Positions 34,937-43,970 of a DNA stretch of 64,000 nt are shown here, piece after piece. Each line of letters opens with the position of its first letter. Position 1 is the stretch's first letter. Origin of the DNA: Pontibacillus salipaludis (GTDB taxonomy: Bacteria > Bacillota > Bacilli > Bacillales > BH030062). The notes under the pieces were generated by a model. That model was given only the letters and a program-made list of their open reading frames with translations. It ran no database searches and was not told where the DNA came from. Made by a program: the position numbers and the translations under genes. The stretch covers positions 1 through 64,000 of the forward strand of contig NZ_BMIN01000018.1 in NCBI RefSeq assembly GCF_014642405.1, written 5' to 3'.

Positions 34937-35305
34937 ATGAAACTGGTCGTAGGTGTGACCCTTATTATGATGAGTATGGTTCATATCATTTATGGTGAAA
35001 AAATGCAGGTGGATGAATTAAAGAAATTAAAGGCTAGCCCTCTATTAATTGGCTCTTTTAGGGTCATGTCCTTACAAGGTGGGATGATTCTATTTACAGT
35101 GGGTGTCGTGGAAGTTTTAACTTTTTACAGTCTAGTTGTCTTAACGGGGGTTGCAGCCTTTATACCATTAGGAATTCTTTGTTTGAATGTACTATCAGTT
35201 TTTATCGTTTCTTTCATTAAACACCAAGAATTAATCAGAGCTGTAATTCCTCAACTTCTCATTTTTTTGATCATCATAACCCTTGAATTGCTGACTGTTA
35301 TATAA
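34937..35305 (+). CDS. Small four-helix membrane protein, unknown
   Basis: A 122-aa protein with about four hydrophobic helices (LVVGVTLIMMSMVHIIYG, GGMILFTVGVVEVLTFYSLVVL, FIPLGILCLNVLSVFIVSF, VIPQLLIFLIIITLELLTVI). No conserved catalytic motif seen. I chose ATG 34937, 5-6 nt behind GGGGGAG; the frame opens at 34919. Confidence 0.65.
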   Translation: MKLVVGVTLIMMSMVHIIYGEKMQVDELKKLKASPLLIGSFRVMSLQGGMILFTVGVVEVLTFYSLVVLTGVAAFIPLGILCLNVLSVFIVSFIKHQELIRAVIPQLLIFLIIITLELLTVI

Positions 35306-35385
35306 CTTTCATAGTGGATTTAGATCAGTCGCTATCCTTATACATTCCCTAGCCAAAATGTGAAGCTGGGTCTGAAAAGATAACA

Positions 35386-35428
35386 AGAACCGCCTCTCTA
35401 GTTACGATGAACTAGGGAGGCGGTTCTT
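35386..35428. terminator. Terminator hairpin
   Basis: AAGAACCGCCTCTCTAGTT pairs with AACTAGGGAGGCGGTTCTT (one mismatch) around ACGATG, followed by ATTTTG. Confidence 0.8.
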
Positions 35429-35546
35429 ATTTTGCTTAACAGGGTAATCTGTTTTGATTCGATAAGGAAAAAGACTAGCCGCTAGAATGAAGTAAGGGAA
35501 AGAAACTAGGAGAAATTAACTTTTCTGAATTTTTTAAAATTTATTC

Positions 35547-35576
35547 TTTACACGGTTTATTATCGTATTGTATAGT
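35547..35576 (+). promoter_or_regulatory. Sigma-A promoter of the gltS operon
   Basis: -35 TTTACA (35547-35552), 18-bp spacer, -10 TATAGT (35571-35576). Confidence 0.7.
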
Positions 35577-35595
35577 TATCATACAAATTATGATA
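35577..35595. promoter_or_regulatory. Candidate GntR-family operator
   Basis: A perfect inverted repeat TATCATA-CAAAT-TATGATA lies directly after the -10 box. The operon encodes its own FadR-type GntR regulator, so autoregulation here is likely. Confidence 0.55.
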
Positions 35596-35604
35596 GCGCT
35601 TTCT
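35590..35604 (+). promoter_or_regulatory. cre (CcpA) site
   Basis: ATGATAGCGCTTTCT fits the cre consensus at 14 of 15 positions and overlaps the right half of the inverted repeat, suggesting carbon catabolite repression of the operon. Confidence 0.6.
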
Positions 35605-35630
35605 TATAAAACATTCGGGGAGGAATGAAG

Positions 35631-36992
35631 GTGTCAGCATGGGAGTTAGCCATTGATGTTGGATTGATTTCGGTTTTATTGTTATTTGGTGTCATATTAC
35701 GAGCGAAGGTGCAATTCGTACAAAAGTTATTCATTCCAGCTAGTATCATTGCTGGGATATTGGGGTTAACTTTAGGGCCTAATGGTTTTGATTTGCTTCC
35801 TTTTTCTGATCTTGTCAGTGCTTATCCTACAGTCTTAATTGCTGTGATTTTTGGTGCTATTCCAATAGGGGCTGCCAAAGTAAATTGGAAACAAACTTTT
35901 GGGCGCGTGAGAAACATGTGGGTGTACTCAATGCTCCTGACCATGCTTATGTGGGGCGGGGGAGCAATGATTACGTACATACTTTTAGCAAATGTTTGGG
36001 ATATTCCGGTCGGTTTTGGCTTGATCCTAGGAGCAGGTTTCCTTGGAGGACATGGTACAGCGGCTGCAGTAGGAGAAGCTTTTAGTGGCCTTGGTTGGGA
36101 AGAGGCCACGGCACTTGGCTACACATCGGCTACCATCGGCTTGATTTGCGCTATTCTCGGCGGACTTTTGCTCGTTAAGATGAACGCGCGGAATAACCAA
36201 ACGAATTTCATTTCAGACTTTGAAGATTTACCAAATGAGCTACGTACTGGTCTAGTTCCTCATAAGAATCGTAAATCATCAGGGGATGATACAGTATCGA
36301 GTAATACGGTAGACCCTTTATTTTTTCACATTGCCATACTCGCTGTAGTTGTCATGCTCAGTTACTTTTTACAGACAGGCATTGAATCGCTCTTTCCACA
36401 AGTCAGCATTCCATTACTGAGTCTCTCATTTGTTGTTGGTTTAATTGTGCAATTGGTGTTGAATGCGACTAAAGCTAACGATTATGTGGACAAGCGGGTA
36501 ATTGACCGTTTGAGCGGAACAGCAACAGACTTAATTGTAGCTTTTGGTATTACGTCTATTAATCTAGCTGTTGTGGCTGCTTATGCATGGCCCCTTTTAG
36601 CGTTATTTGTATTCGGTGTCATTTGGGCATATTGTATTTTCCGTTTTATTGCTCCGCGTGTCTTCCATCGGCATTGGTTTGAGAACGCCATCTTTGGCTG
36701 GGGTTGGAGTACTGGAACAGTTGCAATGGGAATTGCTCTATTAAGGATTGTGGATCCTAAGACCAAAAGTACTACGTTGGATGACTATGCTTTAGGATAT
36801 GTTGGCATGGTACCTGTTGAGATTTTAATCATTACTTTCGGTCCTATTATGATGATGGGAGGGGCCGGCGGTATATTCTCTCTCATATTATTGGGCGCAA
36901 GTGCTGTACTCATATTCATTGCTTCGAAGTCAGGTTGGCTGACTTCTATTCAAGAGACGAGAAACTATAATAGAGACTCTAATGTCTCTTAA
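35631..36992 (+). CDS. Sodium/glutamate symporter family transporter (GltS-like)
   Basis: A 453-aa membrane protein with two inverted halves of about five TMs. The glycine-rich hairpins GAGFLGGHGTAAAVGEAF and GWSTGTVAMGIALLRIVDP match the GltS fold's substrate/sodium loops. Start GTG 35631 is 7 nt behind GGGAGG; ATG 35625 is adjacent to that site. It is the first gene of an operon with a GntR regulator, two hydrolase-like proteins and a GlcD/GlcF oxidase. The real substrate is probably an acidic compound other than, or related to, glutamate. Confidence 0.85.
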   Translation: MSAWELAIDVGLISVLLLFGVILRAKVQFVQKLFIPASIIAGILGLTLGPNGFDLLPFSDLVSAYPTVLIAVIFGAIPIGAAKVNWKQTFGRVRNMWVYSMLLTMLMWGGGAMITYILLANVWDIPVGFGLILGAGFLGGHGTAAAVGEAFSGLGWEEATALGYTSATIGLICAILGGLLLVKMNARNNQTNFISDFEDLPNELRTGLVPHKNRKSSGDDTVSSNTVDPLFFHIAILAVVVMLSYFLQTGIESLFPQVSIPLLSLSFVVGLIVQLVLNATKANDYVDKRVIDRLSGTATDLIVAFGITSINLAVVAAYAWPLLALFVFGVIWAYCIFRFIAPRVFHRHWFENAIFGWGWSTGTVAMGIALLRIVDPKTKSTTLDDYALGYVGMVPVEILIITFGPIMMMGGAGGIFSLILLGASAVLIFIASKSGWLTSIQETRNYNRDSNVS

Positions 36993-37012
36993 TAGAGAGG
37001 AACGTAATTTTT

Positions 37013-37723
37013 ATGAAAATAGAACGAAAAAAAGTGTCAATGCAGGTGTTCGATCGCATTAAGGAATACATTCACGAGGAGGATATGAAGCCTGGTGATC
37101 GGCTTCCTACAGAAAAACAACTATCAGAGATGTTCGGCGTCAGTCGTACTCCTGTACGAGAAGCATTAAGTGTATTAGAAGCAAGCGGGTTAACCGTTTC
37201 GAAGCAAGGAGGTGGCAGTATTGTCCAAGCGACTTCTCTTACAAATTTAATGGAACAAACACAGTTTGAATTTGTGGATACAGAAGAAGTTTTAAACTTA
37301 CTAGAAACACGTATCATTCTAGAATCTGAAGCCGCTCGATTAGCTGCAGAACGTGGAACGGCTGAGGATAAAGCAGTCATTAAAGAAAAGCTAGATGAGA
37401 TTCGTAGTTCCCAGAATAATAATCTTGTAGGGGATAAAGAGGATATTGCCTTTCACAATGCGATTGTACAGGCTGCTCATAACCCGATACTGCTTCACAG
37501 TGTGGAAAACATCGCGACTCTTTATGAAAAAGCTATTCGTTTTTCCCTTAAGAAAAATATGGGGATCTCTGAAAAGCGTGCCCAAGTATTAAGTGAACAT
37601 GAACGGATCTATACAGCCATTCGCTTAGGCAATGGAGAGCAAGCTAGAGATGAAATGTATAAACATTTAAATAATGCGCGTAAGAAATTCAAACATTCAT
37701 TTGACCAAGCATTGAATTCTTAA
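37013..37723 (+). CDS. GntR-family regulator, FadR/FCD subfamily
   Basis: A 236-aa regulator: N-terminal winged helix (residues ~1-75; DRLPTEKQLSEMFGVSRTPVREALSVLEASGL, cited in two parts of the same helix-turn-helix) and a C-terminal FCD domain. The FCD metal ligands are seen in FHNAIVQAAHNP and later SEHERIYTAIRLG (His). It lies 20 bp after gltS and likely controls the operon through the inverted repeat at 35577. The ligand is unknown. Confidence 0.9.
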   Translation: MKIERKKVSMQVFDRIKEYIHEEDMKPGDRLPTEKQLSEMFGVSRTPVREALSVLEASGLTVSKQGGGSIVQATSLTNLMEQTQFEFVDTEEVLNLLETRIILESEAARLAAERGTAEDKAVIKEKLDEIRSSQNNNLVGDKEDIAFHNAIVQAAHNPILLHSVENIATLYEKAIRFSLKKNMGISEKRAQVLSEHERIYTAIRLGNGEQARDEMYKHLNNARKKFKHSFDQALNS

Positions 37724-37743
37724 TAAAAAGGGAGAGAGACAAA

Positions 37744-38643
37744 ATGATTGAAAAATCCGTCCAGTTTTACAGTGAAGGGTATAAGCTACAAGGGGTACTA
37801 TACTTGCCAGACGATTATGAAAGTAAGGGAAAACTACCAGCAATCATTGCCAATTCTGGTTATCAAGGTGTAAATGAATTCTATCCCAAGATGTTTGCCG
37901 AGGCGCTAACGCAAAAAGGGTATGTATGCTTTGGCTTTGATTATCGAGGCTTCGCTGATAGCGAGGGGGACCCTGCACGTGTCATTCTTGAAGAACAAGT
38001 AGCTGATATTCGTAATGCTTTAACCTTTTTACGTGCGCAGAGTGAAGTCGATCACGAGCGAATTGGCTTAATTGGATGGGGAATGGGCGGATCGAATGTT
38101 GTCCGTGTAGCGGAGAAAGAGGATGTAGCAGCTGTTGCTGCTCTAAATGGGTTTTATAATGGAGAGCGCTGGTTGAAGACGATTCATTCTTATGAAAACT
38201 GGTTGAAAGTATTAGAAGAAGTGTATGAAGACCGGGTGCGCCGTGTCACGACCGGAGACTCAAAACCTGCAGACCCGTTCTTACATTATCCGTTAGATCC
38301 GCCTACACGTGCATATGTAGAAAAAGAGTTGGCTTCTAGGAAAGGTTTTGGAGGGCGCACACGTGTTCAATTCACAGATTCGATTCTGGAGCTAGATACA
38401 GAAGCAGCTGCTAAGAATTTAGGTGATACTCCATTATTTGTAGCGCATGGAAAGAATAATGTTCTCCATCCGATTGAAGAATCTGTATCTCTATACAATA
38501 GTGTGTCGTCTCCGAAGGTTTATTACGAAATAAACGGAATGCATAATGATTTCATGTATAGCGATCACCCTGAGTTTCAAGCATTGGTAGAAGAACTTCA
38601 CCTGTTTTTTGGAGAGGTATTTAGTTATGAATTATCGAAGTGA
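37744..38643 (+). CDS. Alpha/beta-hydrolase fold protein lacking the nucleophile serine
   Basis: A 299-aa α/β-hydrolase-fold protein of the dienelactone/YcjY-like type: oxyanion strand IIANSGYQGV, FGFDYRGFADSEG and C-terminal GMHNDFM (putative catalytic His). The nucleophile elbow, normally GxSxG, reads IGWGMGGS: glycine replaces the serine (codon GGA near 38082). A Ser two places later is outside the elbow. It may be a lyase or decarboxylase-like member, or inactive as an esterase. It is cotranscribed between gntR and DUF6282 (overlap 17 nt). Confidence 0.8.
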   Translation: MIEKSVQFYSEGYKLQGVLYLPDDYESKGKLPAIIANSGYQGVNEFYPKMFAEALTQKGYVCFGFDYRGFADSEGDPARVILEEQVADIRNALTFLRAQSEVDHERIGLIGWGMGGSNVVRVAEKEDVAAVAALNGFYNGERWLKTIHSYENWLKVLEEVYEDRVRRVTTGDSKPADPFLHYPLDPPTRAYVEKELASRKGFGGRTRVQFTDSILELDTEAAAKNLGDTPLFVAHGKNNVLHPIEESVSLYNSVSSPKVYYEINGMHNDFMYSDHPEFQALVEELHLFFGEVFSYELSK

Positions 38644-39529
38644 TGTACAAGACCAATATCATCCATTACTAAAGGGAGCTTATGAACTTCATGTTCATAG
38701 CTCTCCTAGTGCTTTTCCGAGAAAACAGACAGATTGGGAACTGGTAACGGAAGCTAGAGAAGCTGGGATGGAAGGGTTAGTGATTAAAGCTCATGAAGGA
38801 GCCACCTTTGGTCGAGCTGCTCTTATTCGCCAACAAATGCCGGACATGCAAGTGTATGGAGGTTTGGTTTGTAACCTTTTTACAGGTGGGCTTTCTCCTC
38901 ATGCTGTTGACATGGCGTTACGTATGGGGGCTAAGGTAATCTGGATGCCTACTATTTCGGCAGAACAGCATGCCAAATATTTTGCTGAAAACCAGCAGGA
39001 ACGATTTTTTAATAGTAAAACCTCTTTGGATGATTCTAATTCCAATTTAACGATCCTAAATGAGCATGAAGAAATAAGAGATGAAGTAAAGCGAATCCTT
39101 TATTTGATAGCTTCCTATGATGCCATCCTTGCTACTGGTCACCTTTCGCCTTACGAAGTAGATATCTTGGTGGAAGAGGCACGGGCAATTGGAGTTGAGC
39201 GGATTTTGATTCAACATGCTGATTTAGGAATTGCCCAGATTCCAATGGATTTGCAAAAGAAATTAGCGGATCAAGGGTGTTATATTGAGAAGTGTTTATT
39301 AGCTTGTGGGGAAGACTTTAATAACATTACGATTCCTCAGATGGCTGAATCTATTAAAACCCTGGGATCGGATTCATGTATTCTAGTCACGGACTACGGG
39401 CAGCCTCATAATCCAACACCGGTAAAGGGAATGAGCGAGTTTGTCACTGAACTTATAAATGAAGGAATAACTGAAGATATGGTAAGAGAAATGATCACAA
39501 CGAATCCTAAATCGTTATTATTTGGGTGA
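38627..39529 (+). CDS. DUF6282 amidohydrolase-like protein
   Basis: A 300-aa protein resembling amidohydrolase-type TIM barrels. ELHVHSSPSAFPR (HxH metal motif), VIKAHEGATFGRA, ATGHLSPYEV and IQHADLG supply further His, and VTDYGQPHNP gives the last Asp. This matches proteins named DUF6282. ATG 38627 follows GGAGAGG by 9 nt; an upstream TTG overlaps that site. It likely hydrolyses or decarboxylates an intermediate of the gltS-glc operon. Substrate unknown. Confidence 0.75.
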   Translation: MNYRSDVQDQYHPLLKGAYELHVHSSPSAFPRKQTDWELVTEAREAGMEGLVIKAHEGATFGRAALIRQQMPDMQVYGGLVCNLFTGGLSPHAVDMALRMGAKVIWMPTISAEQHAKYFAENQQERFFNSKTSLDDSNSNLTILNEHEEIRDEVKRILYLIASYDAILATGHLSPYEVDILVEEARAIGVERILIQHADLGIAQIPMDLQKKLADQGCYIEKCLLACGEDFNNITIPQMAESIKTLGSDSCILVTDYGQPHNPTPVKGMSEFVTELINEGITEDMVREMITTNPKSLLFG

Positions 39530-39556
39530 TATGTGGAAGGGAAGGAGCGCAAATAA

Positions 39557-40960
39557 GTGAGTAATTGGATGGAAGCTCTAAAAGAGGAAATACCAGATCA
39601 TCAAATAATGACTGAAATTGCAGATCGATATAGTTATAGCTTTGATGCTTCCTTCGGTGAACATCTTCCTGACGTGGCCATTCAAGCTAAAAGTAAGAAG
39701 GAAGTTGTACATATCGTTAAAGTAGCTAATAAATATCAAATCCCTATTTATCCCCGTGGGCAGGGGACATGTTTAAGCGGGGGGCCACTGCCAGTCTATG
39801 GAGGGATTGTACTTGATCTCTCCCAATGGCCTGAAAAAATCGATGTAAGTGCTGACGATTTGACGGTTAAAGTATCCCCTAGCGTTCTTACTGCCCGCAT
39901 AAACGAAGAAGCTGAGAAGCATGGACTCATGTATGCACCAGATCCAAGTAGCGCCCATGTAGCTACAATAGGAGGTAATCTTGCCGAAAATTCAGGAGGG
40001 CCACGTGGTCTGAAATATGGTGTGACGAAAGATTTCGTATTAGGCCTTGAGCTTGTGACTCCTGAAGGGGAAGTCATTCAGACGGGTGGACAGACGATTA
40101 AGAATGTCACAGGGTTTGACCTGACGAAACTGATTGTCGGTTCTGAAGGAACGCTTGGAGTTATCACAGAAGCTACATTGAAACTTGTACCGAAACCTGC
40201 AGGTGTCCAAACCATCATGGTTGAGTTTACCGATGTCCAGACTGCTGGAAAGGCAATATCGCGCACATTGACTTCCGGTATTCTACCTTCAAAAATGGAG
40301 TTTATGGATCAAGCTTGTATCCGAGCAGTTGAAAACTTCAAACCATCAGGCTTGCCTATTGATGCAGAAGCGATTGTAATCATTGAGTTAGACGGCCACC
40401 CAGAAGCTCTTAAAGTTGAAACGAAGTTGGTTGAAGGAATTATGCAAGAAATTGGAGCTTCTAATGTCAGTATCCCTGCAACAAGCGAAGAAGCCACGAA
40501 GATCTGGCAAGCAAGGAAACAGGTCTCTCCTGCAATTGCTAAAATCAAGCCGACAAAGGTATCGGAGGACGCAACCGTACCACGAAGTAAAATTCCTGAA
40601 ATGATGGATCGTCTCCATATGATTAAAGAAAAGTACCAGGTGGAGGTGGTTGTATTCGGCCATGCTGGTGACGGCAACCTCCATCCTAATATTTTATGCG
40701 ATAAGCGGGATCAAGAAGAAATGGCTCGTGTCGAGCAAGCCGTTGAAGAGATCTTTCAGGCAGCCATTGATCTTGGTGGGACATTGTCAGGAGAACATGG
40801 AATCGGTACGATGAAAGCTCCCTTTATGGAACATGAGCTTGGAGCTGTAGGATTGGAAATGATGAAACGGATAAAGGATAGCTGGGATCCAAATGGTATC
40901 ATGAATCCAGGGAAGATCTTCCCTGAGAAAGGTCAAAAGCTGGTGTTACGAAATGAGTGA
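39557..40960 (+). CDS. FAD-linked 2-hydroxyacid oxidase subunit (GlcD-like)
   Basis: A 467-aa flavoprotein of the VAO/PCMH type: PRGQGTCLSGG and TIGGNLAENSGGPRGLKYG form the FAD cradle. VVFGHAGDGNLHPNIL and the C-terminal SGEHGIGTMK are typical of glycolate/D-lactate dehydrogenase large subunits. Start GTG 39557 follows GGAAGGGAAGGAG. It overlaps the Fe-S subunit gene by 8 nt. Substrate could be glycolate, D-lactate, D-2-hydroxyglutarate or another 2-hydroxyacid. Confidence 0.88.
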   Translation: MSNWMEALKEEIPDHQIMTEIADRYSYSFDASFGEHLPDVAIQAKSKKEVVHIVKVANKYQIPIYPRGQGTCLSGGPLPVYGGIVLDLSQWPEKIDVSADDLTVKVSPSVLTARINEEAEKHGLMYAPDPSSAHVATIGGNLAENSGGPRGLKYGVTKDFVLGLELVTPEGEVIQTGGQTIKNVTGFDLTKLIVGSEGTLGVITEATLKLVPKPAGVQTIMVEFTDVQTAGKAISRTLTSGILPSKMEFMDQACIRAVENFKPSGLPIDAEAIVIIELDGHPEALKVETKLVEGIMQEIGASNVSIPATSEEATKIWQARKQVSPAIAKIKPTKVSEDATVPRSKIPEMMDRLHMIKEKYQVEVVVFGHAGDGNLHPNILCDKRDQEEMARVEQAVEEIFQAAIDLGGTLSGEHGIGTMKAPFMEHELGAVGLEMMKRIKDSWDPNGIMNPGKIFPEKGQKLVLRNE

Positions 40961-42251
40961 GCTTCAAGCCCTACAACAGAAAATCAACTACGATAAGACG
41001 TTTGATTGTGTCCAGTGTGGTTATTGTCTACCAGCTTGTCCAACCTATGAAACGATGGAAAGAGAGACTCATTCTCCAAGAGGACGTATTAATCTGGTTA
41101 AAATGGTTGCTGAAGGTAAAGCGTCGGTACAAGATCTGGAGAAACCTATTGAAAAGTGTCTAGGGTGTATGGCTTGTACGACCGTTTGCCCAACGAATGT
41201 CCAATACGGGGAGATATTAGAAGGGGCAAAAGAAGTAATCGAAGATCATCAAATCAAATCCACTTCCAGAAAGAAAATAGAAGATTTTCTTTTCGGCTCC
41301 TTCTTCCCCTCCGGAAAGTGGATGAACACGCTTGGCAACTTAACATGGTTTTATCAAAAGACCGGCATCCAAGCTCTTGCCAATAAATCACGTCTGACAA
41401 AGTTGGCACCACTTCATTTGGATAAATTTGAACAAGTGATTCCTCAGCAGCCATCTCCTAAAGAGCGTTCAAAACGGGCGAAGCGCTATAAACGAAAGAG
41501 ACCTGCGCACGCTAAAGTAGCCTTCTTTACAGGATGCGTGATGGACAGTGTATTCTTTGAAACAAATCAAAACACGATTGAATTGCTTTTGCGATTTGGT
41601 TTCGAAGTGGTGCTACCTGAACAGCAAACCTGTTGCGGTGCGCTACATGCACACTCTGGAAAGGTAAATGAGTCTGTAGAGTTAGCGAAGCGAAATATTA
41701 AGGCATTTGAGGAAGAAGAAATTGATTATATCGTCAACAACGCAGGAGGATGCGGGGCTCGAATGGTGGAGTATCATCATTTGTTTGAAGAAGGTACTAC
41801 ATGGCGGGAGCGAGCGGAACAATTTGTTTCTAAAGTTCGAGATATTTCAGAAGTCCTTGCAGAGGTAGATGACTTGGTCTTCAATAAATCTGTTGATCGA
41901 ACCATAACCTATCAACCCTCTTGCCATATGACCAATGTTCAAAAAGTGAAAAATCCACCACTTCAGCTAATTAAAGATGTTCCTGGTATCACATTAAAAG
42001 AATTGGACCGTCCTGATTTTTGCTGCGGTTCAGCTGGTATTTATAACATCGTGAATTATGAAGATTCCATGGATGTATTAGATGTAAAAATGAAAGATGT
42101 GTGTGGGACCAATTCAGAATCGGTTATAACCACAAACCCAGGATGTTTGTTGCAGATGAAACTTGGAATAGAACGTGAGGGAGTTACACACACCATGGAT
42201 GCTGTGCATTTAGTTGATCTTCTGTTGGAGGCTGATCCTCAACAAAAGTAA
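40953..42251 (+). CDS. Iron-sulfur 2-hydroxyacid oxidase subunit (GlcF-like)
   Basis: A 432-aa protein with two [4Fe-4S] ferredoxin motifs near the N-terminus (CVQCGYCLPACP and CLGCMACTTVCP) and two cysteine-rich CCG domains (QTCCGALHAHSG, DFCCGSAGIYN). It passes electrons from the GlcD-like flavoprotein to the quinone pool at the membrane face. Last gene of the gltS operon. Confidence 0.9.
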   Translation: MSELQALQQKINYDKTFDCVQCGYCLPACPTYETMERETHSPRGRINLVKMVAEGKASVQDLEKPIEKCLGCMACTTVCPTNVQYGEILEGAKEVIEDHQIKSTSRKKIEDFLFGSFFPSGKWMNTLGNLTWFYQKTGIQALANKSRLTKLAPLHLDKFEQVIPQQPSPKERSKRAKRYKRKRPAHAKVAFFTGCVMDSVFFETNQNTIELLLRFGFEVVLPEQQTCCGALHAHSGKVNESVELAKRNIKAFEEEEIDYIVNNAGGCGARMVEYHHLFEEGTTWRERAEQFVSKVRDISEVLAEVDDLVFNKSVDRTITYQPSCHMTNVQKVKNPPLQLIKDVPGITLKELDRPDFCCGSAGIYNIVNYEDSMDVLDVKMKDVCGTNSESVITTNPGCLLQMKLGIEREGVTHTMDAVHLVDLLLEADPQQK

Positions 42252-42300
42252 ATTTTCCTTACACATCTTCCTAGTTCATTATGAAACACAATAGTTTAGA

Positions 42301-42337
42301 AAAAGACTATTTCCTTATTTGGGAAGTAGTCTTTTTT
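42301..42337 (+). terminator. Terminator of the gltS-glcF operon
   Basis: AAAAGACTATTTCC/GGGAAGTAGTCTTTT hairpin followed by T residues. Confidence 0.85.
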
Positions 42338-42388
42338 GAATATAAAGAAGAGTACTACAGGAGTTCCTGTTATTCTCTGGATGCTTAA

Positions 42389-42547
42389 TTATGCTTCTAT
42401 CGGTTCAAAAGTTTTGCAATCTGTTTCTTGTTGAGAAGAAGCGGTTTTGCCAGTTTCACTAATGATGAAAATGGACGTTGCACCACATTTTTCTCCACCT
42501 TCATTATGGACACAGTTTTTCACTTCACATAGTACGTCTAGAGCCAA
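42389..42547 (-). CDS. DUF1540-type small cysteine-rich protein
   Basis: A 52-aa protein with four spaced cysteines: LCEVKNCVHNEGGEKCGATSI and ETDCKTF. This is the DUF1540 pattern, probably a small metal-binding domain. Start TTG 42547 lies 8 nt behind a strong AGGAGG on the minus strand. It has its own position between the gltS operon and aceA. Confidence 0.8.
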   Translation of the reverse strand: MALDVLCEVKNCVHNEGGEKCGATSIFIISETGKTASSQQETDCKTFEPIEA

Positions 42548-42615
42548 GTCAATCACCTCCTAAAAGTTAGTTTTCTTCATAAAGACCCCTTTTACACGTG
42601 TTAATATTTGTACTC

Positions 42616-42650
42616 AAAAAAAGCCTTCCTTAAGAAAAGGGAGGCTTTTA
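42616..42650. terminator. Bidirectional terminator after aceA
   Basis: AAAAAGCCTTCC and GGGAGGCTTTT form a stem with A and T tails. On the minus strand it follows the aceA stop. Confidence 0.75.
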
Positions 42651-42678
42651 GTATAGATACTTATTTCAAATGTATGTT

Positions 42679-43956
42679 CTAGTCTTTAAACTGCTCTTCC
42701 TCCGTAGATCCCTTCAACGCAACAGTAGAAGACGTCCCGCCAGAAATTACTTGAGCCACTTCATCAAAATACCCTGTTCCGACTTCACGCTGGTGGCGCG
42801 TAGCGGAATAGCCGTCCTTCTCGCTAGCAAATTCTGCTTGCTGGAGTTCGGAGTAGGCTTCCATGCCTCTTTCTTTGTATTCTCTTGAAAGTTCAAACAT
42901 GCTGTGATTGAGAGCGTGGAATCCGGCTAGTGTGACGAATTGGAACTTGTAGCCCATCTTACTTAGTTCTTGCTGGAACTCAGCAATGGTGTCATCACTT
43001 AATTTCTTCTTCCAATTGAAAGAAGGGGAGCAGTTGTAAGCGAGCAGTTTACCAGGATACTGTTCATGGATCGCCTCTGCAAATTGTTTGGCTTCATCTA
43101 GATTTGGTTCAGAGGTTTCACACCATACTAAATCCGCATAAGGGGCATAGGAAAGCCCGCGTGCAATGGCTTGATCAAGCCCTGCGCGTGTTTTATAAAA
43201 TCCTTCAGCTGTTCGTTCACCTGTGAGGAAGGGACCATCCGTTGGATCTATATCGCTCGTAATTAAGTCAGCAGCATTGGCGTCTGTACGTGCGATAATG
43301 ACCGTCGGAACGCCCATTACGTCTGCAGCAAAGCGGGCAGAGATTAAATTTCGTACGGCGGTCTGAGTAGGGAGCAATACTTTCCCGCCAAGGTGCCCGC
43401 ATTTCTTCTCTGAGGAAAGTTGGTCTTCAAAGTGAACAGCAGAGGCACCGGCCTCAATCATGCTTTTCATCAGTTCGAAAACGTTAAGCTGCCCTCCGAA
43501 ACCCGCTTCTGCATCGGCAACAATGGGAGCAAACCAGTCTATATCGTTGTTTACTTCCATATGATGAATCTGATCCGCCCGTTGAAGCGCTTGATTAATA
43601 CGCTTCACAACTTGAGGGACACTATTTGCAGGGTAAAGACTTTGGTCCGGATACATGTGACCAGAAAGGTTCGCATCCGCTGCTACTTGCCATCCGCTTA
43701 AGTAGATGGCCTTCAGTCCAGCTTTCACTTGCTGCATTGCCTGATTACCAGTCAGGGCACCGAGTGCATGAACGTAGTTCTCTTCATGTAATAAACGCCA
43801 AAGTTTCTTCGCTCCTTGGTCAGCAAGCGTGTACTCGATATCCATTGACCCTCTTAACTTAATAACATCTTCTGCTTCATATGGACGTGTCACATTTCCA
43901 TAGCGGCTTTCGTCTTTCCAATCTTTCAATAGTTTTTCGATACGTTCGTTTGTCAT
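42679..43956 (-). CDS. aceA: Isocitrate lyase
   Basis: A 425-aa isocitrate lyase cleaving isocitrate into glyoxylate and succinate. The catalytic loop [11 protein letters not shown] holds the active-site Cys. [29 protein letters not shown] and [10 protein letters not shown] are other signatures. It lies 14 bp behind aceB on the minus strand (operon aceB-aceA). B. subtilis lacks this shunt; several marine and soil Bacillaceae have it. Confidence 0.96.
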   Translation of the reverse strand: MTNERIEKLLKDWKDESRYGNVTRPYEAEDVIKLRGSMDIEYTLADQGAKKLWRLLHEENYVHALGALTGNQAMQQVKAGLKAIYLSGWQVAADANLSGHMYPDQSLYPANSVPQVVKRINQALQRADQIHHMEVNNDIDWFAPIVADAEAGFGGQLNVFELMKSMIEAGASAVHFEDQLSSEKKCGHLGGKVLLPTQTAVRNLISARFAADVMGVPTVIIARTDANAADLITSDIDPTDGPFLTGERTAEGFYKTRAGLDQAIARGLSYAPYADLVWCETSEPNLDEAKQFAEAIHEQYPGKLLAYNCSPSFNWKKKLSDDTIAEFQQELSKMGYKFQFVTLAGFHALNHSMFELSREYKERGMEAYSELQQAEFASEKDGYSATRHQREVGTGYFDEVAQVISGGTSSTVALKGSTEEEQFKD

Positions 43957-43970
43957 CCCTGTAATCCCCC

